Below are positions 60,208 to 64,000 of a stretch of 64,000 nt of DNA, one piece after another (the first letter of the stretch is position 1; every line of letters starts with the position of its first letter). Below the pieces are notes generated by a model. That model saw only the letters and a program-made list of their open reading frames with translations, was not told where the DNA came from and searched no databases. The position numbers were made by a program, and so were the translations under genes. Source of the stretch: Brassica napus (lineage: Eukaryota; Streptophyta; Magnoliopsida; Brassicales; Brassicaceae); contig NC_063452.1 of the NCBI RefSeq assembly GCF_020379485.1, positions 10,395,065-10,459,064 of the forward strand, given 5' to 3'.

Positions 60208-60990
60208 CTTAGTTACTGACCATCTCAAGATTAGCTCCCATGCGCCAACACACTTCCTGAGACCTGAGTGGTGAAAATTACTTTGCATCCATTTTCCCAT
60301 GTCATCTAGCAACGATACAAACTTCTTCCTCGTTAGGACATTATGTATGTGACACGTCTTTTGCTCTTTATCTTTCCGGTTCCAGTCTTATCCGTCAAAA
60401 CCCTAGTTTCTTCGCGACCTCTTCTTGAATGTTTTTGATCTTTAAATCCTCTTAGACACCACAATCTAAGTCACAATGTCAAAAGCATCCTCTGTCTTGA
60501 GAAATTTATTGTTAATTTATATGAGAAGCGTTGTTTTGCCAACTCCACCCATACTCACTTCATCTTCCTTGAGAAGGTTCCATATTGTTGATGCGCTTTC
60601 TCAGCAAGCACGTCAAACCCCCCCCCCCCCCCATTAGCTTTTGGATTCTCAACTTCCTTCAACATCATGAAAACCCGTTTCCCATAACGATAACTCAATG
60701 TTAAACTCTTCGAGCAAAACCCACAAAGACAACTTTGAAGTTCAGTTGTTCTAACACTAAACATATCATTGACTTGGCTTTCAATGGTCTCAACTCTAGT
60801 AAACCATACCTTTGGGCAAGCCTTTGTAGACCTTTGTCCTCCTCTCTCTCCACTCTTTTTGACAAATCATCTCGCCTTGGCTTCAGCTCTCCAACAATTG
60901 CTCCAAACCAGCTAGATTTTCCTCGAGGTTATGAATATAGCTCTCTTTGACACATAACCATTGAGTGGCTTGATTCACAAATTGATCACA
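60208..60990 (-). pseudogene. RPS5-like CC-NB-LRR fragment
   Basis: The minus strand gives the coiled-coil start (CDQFVNQATQWLCVKESYIH, then NLEENLAGL), then EREEDKGLQRLAQ and, in a shifted frame, VETIESQVNDMF and LCLCGFCSKSL-like text (CLCGFCSKSLTLSYRYGKR), a P-loop (MGGVGKTTLL), a kinase-2-like RKKFVSLLDDMG and an RNBS-B-like CKVIFTTQ. The domains are in the right order but compressed, with large internal deletions, several frameshifts and stops. No LRR is left. It is a dead piece of an RPS5-type immune receptor gene. Confidence 0.85.
60618..60632 (+). repeat. Run of 15 C
   Basis: A pure C homopolymer inside the NLR pseudogene; on the minus strand it reads as a glycine run (NGGGGGFD). Confidence 0.9.
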
Positions 60991-61595
60991 TGACAGTGAT
61001 ACAGAGAAGCAACCATCCATCGTTCAGAGAGACAGAAAAGGAGATTCAACAAAAGGGAAAGGGAGGAAAATGTGAAGCTGTTACCCGATGAGTAAGGCTG
61101 TAACTGGTTACAGAATTTAGGAATACCCTGAACCAAAGGAATTAAATAAAGTGGAACGTCAACAACTGGAATGAAGGAAGTTACTAAATGGAATGAGTAG
61201 TCGCTGGAAAACATTTTGCAACATAAATGGTAACCTTTCAGAGTAAGACCAGCTGCAACGCGGGATATTAGCCATATCTTAGCGCTAATCCTTATGCTTA
61301 TAGAGTAAAATAATAATATAAAATTGACGTTACGCTGAGATTGAATCCTTAATGAAGGATTTATTTGTGGTTGATCCTTGATGTGCTGGCAACGTCTTAG
61401 TGGACCGGGAAAGGAATATGTTTGGTGAGAGGAAAAAAACTCGTTCATTTTCTCGAGTCGAGCCGGAAAAAAAACGTTTCCACCTCTCCCGGCGAAAACA
61501 AAGGCGATACTGCGATCCGGTTGGTTCAAGGTAAATCGCACCATTTTAGTTCTTTATTTTTGCATTTGGAGTTGATGCATGTCACTTTCATCAGT

Positions 61596-61905
61596 GTTTA
61601 TGGATTCGATTGTGGGGAAAATTAGAGTTTGGGTTTAAAATCGAATTGGGGATAAAAATCAAATTAGGGTTTTCGTGTGTTTGTTTTATTTTTTACATTC
61701 GATTCTTTGTTTATGGAATTGATTGTGGGGATCAAATAGATTTGGGGTTTAAAATCGAATTGGGATTAAAATCGAATTAGGGTTTTCGTCTGTAAATTTT
61801 TTTTTCTTACATTAGCTTATTTGTTTATGGACTCGATTGTGGGGATGAAATAGATTTCATGTTAAAAATCAAATTGGGGATTATAATCGAATTAGTGTTT
61901 TGATC
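61596..61905 (+). repeat. Three tandem units of about 114 bp
   Basis: Units start at about 61596, 61710 and 61824 with TTTATGG and the core CGATTGTGGGGA; each includes AAAATCGAATT or close variants and AATTAGGGTTTTCG in the first two. They fall in the likely 5' leader intron of the GRF-like gene (donor GT at 61531, acceptor AG at 62000-62001). Confidence 0.75.
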
Positions 61906-62009
61906 TGGTCTTATTATTTTCTTCTTTTTATTCGTTTCTTGGTTGGTTTCCTCACGATTAAAAAGGGATTTTGATCCGCTTATACGTTATTGTTCTTCTA
62001 GGTTCTGAA

Positions 62010-62554
62010 ATGGAGGACGAATTGAGGGATATGAAAGCACACAAAGCATACTACAACATGCTTTATTTCGTTGCAGATGCGCAACAGGGGATTCCCAAGC
62101 TGTGCCCCTGTGGATCTATCACGAAGGAGGTCGTCGATGAAGAGGATACATATGATTACCTCCCCGGCAAAAGATACTTCATATGCAAAGATTATGAGGT
62201 TTGCATTCTTCTGTCTATATTTATCGAGCTCGTCCTTCCATATTTTTTTGTTGTTTGATAAGTTTTTTTTCTGTTTTCGCAGAATGACGGGTTGCATTTC
62301 AGGCAACCATTGGTTATGGGGATGCAACAAGAGGTTGAGAGACTGAAAGTACATTTTCACGAGCAGGAGAAGCTTATGCGAGAGTGCGAATCACTTAAGG
62401 TGAGTTCTGTCTGATGGTTCACTCTCTTATTAATCATATTTCTAAGAAATTAAATGGAGTTGATCTGATGTCTTTTCAAGGGCAGGTGAGAATGCTGCTT
62501 ACGCGGGTGGCTGAACTCGAGAAAAGAAACTTACCGGTTTCAAACTCTGGTTAG
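62010..62554 (+). CDS. Small GRF-zinc-finger-like protein
   Basis: Three coding exons (62010-62198, 62283-62399, 62486-62554; 375 nt, 124 residues). A leader exon ending at 61530 is probably joined by an intron whose acceptor is at 62000-62001. The upstream ATG at 61406 would run into a stop at that junction, so ATG 62010 is preferred. Residues about 27-60 (PKLCPCGSITKEV and GKRYFICKDYENDGLHF) resemble the C-x-C...C...H spacing of GRF-type zinc fingers. The C-terminal third is a predicted coiled coil (QQEVERLKVHFHEQEKL and LLTRVAELEKR). Small proteins of this kind are common near Myb/SANT-like transposon-derived genes in Brassica. Molecular function is unknown. Confidence 0.6.
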
Positions 62555-62931
62555 TGTTTGAACTTACCAGTTAGAATTCAAATGGAAATTAGTTTGTAGT
62601 TAGAAAAGAAACTAGGATTGTGTAACCGTGTAACTTTAGTAGTTGAGAATAGTTGAAAACAAACTAGGATTGTGAAACCGTGTGTCTGTTTTAATGTTTC
62701 TGAGCAAATAACTTGCAAGTATGTAGATAGGAAACAACTAGGATTATTAATGCACACTTAACCACCATTTAATTGTGCGTAACTGCACTGTTTCCTTTAA
62801 GCCTAAAACCCATTTAATTGTCGTGAGCTGTTCTGATAGGACTGTTTTCTACTAGGATTCAATAGAGTCATTATAGAATCCCTTATTTAACCGTCAGTGT
62901 TTCTACTAGAGAAACACATACTTCTTCCTAA
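62555..62931 (+). other. Spacer between GRF-like and Myb/SANT-like genes
   Basis: 377 bp of AT-rich sequence that must hold the first gene's 3' UTR and any promoter of the next. A diverged direct repeat (AACTAGGATTGTG) occurs twice near 62608-62670. No gene is seen. Confidence 0.5.
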
Positions 62932-63639
62932 ATGGTGAAATCTGGTGGTTATGTAAACCTCGTAATGAGTCAAGGGCCAGTTCATCTGGACTCCTGTGAC
63001 CCTCTTCTCTTTACTGGCCAAAGTTCTGGTGTGTCTACTGTCAAAGAGAGGAGAAAATGGTCACTGAAAGAGGATTTAATCCTCATCGGTGCGTGGCTCA
63101 ACACCAGCAAAGACCCCATTGTGAGTAATGAACAAAAGGTAGGTGCCTTCTGGAACAGGATTGTAGAGTACTACAACTCCAGTCCTCAACTGGTTGGGAC
63201 CACCCCACGAGAACTTGGGCCATGCAAGCAAAGATGGGCTAGGATCAACGAGGGAGTTTGCAAGTTTGCTGGTTGTTACGACATGGCACTGAGGGAGCAG
63301 AGAAGCGGGCAAAATGAGAACGATGTGATGAAGTCTGCGTTTGATATATTTGCCAATGACCAGGGATCGAAGTTCAACTTTGAACATGCGTGGAGGGAGC
63401 TTCGGCATGATGTGAAGTGGTGCTCAACATATCTGGAGAAGGACAAACGCAAACCAGCGGATTCCCAAGGCGACGGTGAAGGGGCAGTGCCTGAGCCAGA
63501 GCCAGAAGAGCGACCAATAGGAGTTAAGGCTGCAAAGGCTGGTAGCAAGAGGAAGAAAACTGGAAAAGAGGAGGAGTTGGCGAAGCTAGAAAATTTGTTG
63601 GAGTTAAAAAAAAAAAAATCTCTCAGCAGAGTTTGCTAG
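62932..63639 (+). CDS. Myb/SANT-like, NAM-associated protein (frameshifted end)
   Basis: An intronless frame of 235 codons. A SANT/trihelix-like domain (RKWSLKEDLILIGAWLNTSK, KVGAFWNRIVEYYNS, CKQRWARINEGVCKFAG) is followed by the NAM-associated region (FDIFANDQGSKFNFEHAWR) and a lysine-rich tail. This architecture is found in PIF/Harbinger ORF1-type proteins and in Brassica genes often labelled glutathione S-transferase T3-like after a fusion. Such proteins bind DNA and help a DDE transposase. At a 13-A run (63606-63618) the frame ends early in SLSRVC; one base shift restores ISQQSLLESLLTKPEP to a stop at 63717-63719. This is either a recent indel or an assembly error. No transposase is in the window. 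Confidence 0.7.
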   Translation: MVKSGGYVNLVMSQGPVHLDSCDPLLFTGQSSGVSTVKERRKWSLKEDLILIGAWLNTSKDPIVSNEQKVGAFWNRIVEYYNSSPQLVGTTPRELGPCKQRWARINEGVCKFAGCYDMALREQRSGQNENDVMKSAFDIFANDQGSKFNFEHAWRELRHDVKWCSTYLEKDKRKPADSQGDGEGAVPEPEPEERPIGVKAAKAGSKRKKTGKEEELAKLENLLELKKKKSLSRVC

Positions 63640-63719
63640 AGAGTTTGCTTACAAAGCCCGAGCCTCTCTCTGAGATGGAATCAGCTCTCAAAAATAAACT
63701 TTTGTCTGAATTGTTGTAG

Positions 63720-64000
63720 GGTTTGTTTAGCTCTAACCTTAGTTTCAGATGTTTTCATTAGACTAGTTTCAACTATTTGCATTAGACCTTATTTTCCTTG
63801 TCATTATTACAACTAAAACATGTCTATTTACATTGCTTACACACGTGAATTTCTTCTGTTTCAGGTGAAGTACTAGACCATGTCACGGGTTGAAGACAAA
63901 AGCTGGTATCAAGTCACGGGTTTGTATTCTCTGTTTGTATTTTCATGTGAACCAAGTCACGGGTTGTTTGTATGTTGCCTTTATAAGTCTGTTTGTACAC
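63720..64000. other. Right end of window, no gene seen
   Basis: Possible 3' UTR of the Myb/SANT-like gene with GTCACGGGTT repeated three times (about 63883-63967). The feature it belongs to may continue beyond the window. Confidence 0.4.

Overview
The window looks like a plant nuclear chromosome segment from the Brassicaceae, most probably Brassica or a close relative. The grounds are AT-rich spacers, split genes with GT-AG introns and a 9-nt mini-exon, Arabidopsis-like gene remnants (vacuolar invertase, BIR2-type receptor kinase, CYCB2 cyclin, RPS5-like NLR) and dense plant transposons. I see no bacterial, organellar or viral genome features.

The backbone is a tandem pair of vacuolar acid invertase genes on the + strand. 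Copy 1 (2969-9101) keeps all seven exons but has a 2-bp deletion in exon 3 that stops the protein at codon 160. Copy 2 (40074-43576) is intact (647 codons plus stop). About 31 kb of nested transposons separates them. Copy 1 also has a hAT-like element in intron 2 and a Mutator-like element with telomere-like repeats in intron 5.

Between the invertases: a Copia element (9932-22473, 5-bp target duplication ATAAT) interrupted in its leader by a gag-protease-only Ty3/gypsy-like element in minus orientation (10729-17382); a Helitron with a decayed OB-fold gene (22558-24748); a PIF/Harbinger-like element carrying pieces of a ribosomal protein eL36 gene and of a BIR2-like receptor kinase (25129-27487); a second Helitron (30602-35588) with a SINE inside, whose ends are confirmed by an empty site in a tandemly duplicated neighbour; MITEs; a cyclin B2 fragment; and a 5'-truncated LINE.

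Downstream of copy 2 are two nested Helitrons (about 43763-59825 and 44863-57340). The inner one carries a complete nine-exon RPA1-like gene (54054-56881, minus) and was itself hit by a very young gag-protease-only LTR element (46154-53384) whose LTRs hold a GC-rich block of inverted GTCGCTCC words. The outer one carries a WD40 gene fragment. The right end holds an NLR pseudogene (60208-60990), a small GRF-zinc-finger-like gene (62010-62554) and a Myb/SANT-like gene with a homopolymer frameshift near its end (62932-63639).

Apparently functional host-type coding capacity is limited to invertase copy 2, the RPA1-like gene and possibly the two right-end genes. Everything else is mobile DNA or relics. 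Exon boundaries were set by eye from splice dinucleotides, reading phase and comparison of the two invertase copies. Family assignments come from recognised protein motifs, not from a database search.
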